Below are positions 62,804-64,000 of a DNA stretch of 64,000 nucleotides, one piece after another (the first letter of the stretch is position 1; each line of letters begins with the position of its first letter). The notes under the pieces are model-generated. The model did no database searches. It was given only the letters and a program-made list of their open reading frames with translations, and was not told the origin of the DNA. Source of the stretch: an uncultured Pelagibacteraceae bacterium (lineage in GTDB: Bacteria; Pseudomonadota; Alphaproteobacteria; Pelagibacterales; Pelagibacteraceae); NCBI GenBank assembly GCA_902598125.1, contig CACKAJ010000002.1, positions 41,545 through 105,544 of the forward strand, read 5' to 3'. Position numbers and translations under genes: made by a program.

Positions 62804-63844
62804 ATGAAAAAATATTATAGTTTGGAATTTTTGCGTTTTTTATCTTCAATGAGTGTTTTAATTTATCACTACCGTCACTTTTACTCACCTTTAAATATTT
62901 TATCCGCAGATGAATTTAACATTGTAAAAGACTCTCTGCCATTTTCTAGATTATTAGGGATTATTTATGAATATGGTTTTTATGGTGTTCATATTTTCTA
63001 TGTAATCTCTGGATTTGTTTTTGCTCATGTGTACTTAAAAATTAGAGAGCACACATCATTCAAAGAATTTTCAGTAAATAGGTTATCCAGGCTTTACCCT
63101 TTACATTTTGCAACACTTGTTATTGTAGCTTTGTTGCAATTAGCTTTTTTTGCAAATTATGAAAATTTTCAGTTTGATTACATAATTGATTTTTATCATT
63201 TTTTTCTTCAAATTTTTTTTATTTCCTCATGGGGATTTGAAGCTGGACATTCTTTCAATGGACCTATCTGGAGTGTTTCCGTTGAAATGGGAATTTACTT
63301 AGTTTTCTTTATTTTGATTAATCTAATAAAAAAATACGAGTTAAAGTTTATTATTCTAATAAATATTCTTTTAGTTATTGCAGACAAAACAGGAATAAGC
63401 TCCCTTTTCTTGGATTGCGCAAGATTATTTTTTTCAGGGGTATTAATTTATTATCTCATTTTATCAAAACAAAATTTTATAATTACTTTTTCAGTAAGTT
63501 TAATTCTTCTATTTTTCTCATTTGTTGGAAATTTTAAAACATTTTTATTTTGTCCAGCACTCATTTTATTCTTTTTAAGTTTTGAAAATTTTATTACTAA
63601 AAATGAAATTAAAAATAAATGTATTACATTTGGTAATTGGACATATGCATTATATTTATTACATGTCCCTTTTCAGTTAATGATTATTTTAATTATTGAA
63701 AAATTTTTCAATTTCACAAATATTTATGATAATTATCTTTTCTTTATTTTTTATTTTATTCTGTTATTTGTTGTTTCTAATCTGGTTTTTAATTTTTATG
63801 AAAAACCTTTGAATAGAATATTTAGGAAACTATTTTTAAAGTGA
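62804..63844 (+). CDS. Membrane acyltransferase (acyltransferase_3 family)
   Basis: 346 residues with about ten membrane segments. The start YYSLEFLRFLSSMSVLIYHYRH holds the conserved R and H, then FYGVHIFYVISGFVFAHVYL, SVNRLSRLYPLHFATLVIV (R-x-R-L-P type motif) and FNGPIWSVSVEMGIYLVFF. It transfers acyl groups to glycans such as O-antigen or capsule; succinyl or acetyl donors are usual. The SGNH-like protein two genes upstream could supply or remove acyl groups. Confidence 0.88.
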   Translation: MKKYYSLEFLRFLSSMSVLIYHYRHFYSPLNILSADEFNIVKDSLPFSRLLGIIYEYGFYGVHIFYVISGFVFAHVYLKIREHTSFKEFSVNRLSRLYPLHFATLVIVALLQLAFFANYENFQFDYIIDFYHFFLQIFFISSWGFEAGHSFNGPIWSVSVEMGIYLVFFILINLIKKYELKFIILINILLVIADKTGISSLFLDCARLFFSGVLIYYLILSKQNFIITFSVSLILLFFSFVGNFKTFLFCPALILFFLSFENFITKNEIKNKCITFGNWTYALYLLHVPFQLMIILIIEKFFNFTNIYDNYLFFIFYFILLFVVSNLVFNFYEKPLNRIFRKLFLK

Positions 63845-63848
63845 AAAA

Positions 63849-64000
63849 TTAATCAAGTTCAAATTTATTTTTATAGTCCTTGATTAAAGATTTATCTTGC
63901 TCATCTTTAAACAAAATAAAATCTTCTATTACTAAAATATCAAGATTAGTTCCCATAAAACAATTAAACGCATCTTCAACTGAACAGACAATAGGTTCGC
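63849..64000 (-). CDS. Carbamoyltransferase-like protein, C-terminal end (runs off the window)
   Basis: About 50 codons of the 3' end are visible, with a TAA stop at 63849-63851. The translation EPIVCSVEDAFNCFMGTNLD followed by ILVIEDFILF matches the end of NodU/CmcH carbamoyltransferases, which place a carbamoyl group on sugars. The 5' part lies right of the window. It converges on the acyltransferase with a 4 bp gap, so both may decorate the same glycan. Confidence 0.75.
   Translation of the reverse strand, partial: EPIVCSVEDAFNCFMGTNLDILVIEDFILFKDEQDKSLIKDYKNKFELD

Overview
The window looks like a chromosomal piece of a streamlined marine alphaproteobacterium of the SAR11/Pelagibacterales type. 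This is inferred from very low GC, intergenic gaps that are mostly 0-100 bp (none above 200 bp), many 1-30 bp gene overlaps, and a gene complement of organosulfur and osmolyte uptake systems with few regulators. No phage, insertion sequence, CRISPR array or rRNA was seen. One tRNA gene is present. No similarity search was run, so all family calls come from reading motifs.

Layout. 1-15.5 kb is mainly housekeeping: the start of a circularly permuted ATP-grasp gene divergent from an Anbu proteasome-like protease, nrdAB, a phosphomannomutase/phosphoglucomutase, a sulfite-exporter-type permease, dusA, rpoZ with a long acidic tail, an MFS carrier, a hydroxyacid dehydrogenase, an FMN split-barrel protein, two envelope hydrolases, a gamma carbonic anhydrase and a thioredoxin-like protein. 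15.5-20.4 kb holds glycosyltransferases, a methyltransferase and a nitrilase. 20.4-25.0 kb is a compact polyamine and methylthioadenosine operon (mtnP, tautomerase, mtnA, class II aldolase, fused speD-speE) divergent from apt. The enzyme set suits a DHAP-type shunt, in which methylthioribulose-1-phosphate is cleaved by an aldolase rather than returned to methionine.

25.0-38.4 kb is a surface-polysaccharide region, very AT-rich with long A/T homopolymers. It contains a dTDP-rhamnose-type set (rmlB, rmlA, rmlD-like, rmlC), two GDP-mannose-4,6-dehydratase-type genes, a DegT-fold enzyme whose PLP lysine is replaced by histidine (as in ColD/RfbH 3-dehydrases), several glycosyltransferases and methyltransferases, and tRNA-Met(CAU) in the middle.

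38.7-61.0 kb is a probable organosulfonate region. Alanine dehydrogenase and a taurine:pyruvate-type transaminase diverge from tauABC. A racemase, an Ldh_2-family dehydrogenase and a phosphotransacetylase-like gene follow. A second transport unit, a TRAP system, is followed by a HisD-fold dehydrogenase resembling sulfopropanediol dehydrogenase (HpsN) and a zinc alcohol dehydrogenase. A GMC oxidoreductase, TerC and two short-chain dehydrogenases run the other way. In both transporters a strong intrinsic terminator lies between the binding-protein gene and the membrane genes, which should keep the binding protein in excess. Between the two units lies an operon of five small proteins (secreted, DUF1330, four-TM membrane, ABM-like, GYD) with unusually strong ribosome binding sites and no known role.

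61.0-64.0 kb returns to envelope functions: an SGNH-type protein, an M23 peptidase with an altered metal motif, a membrane acyltransferase and the end of a carbamoyltransferase.
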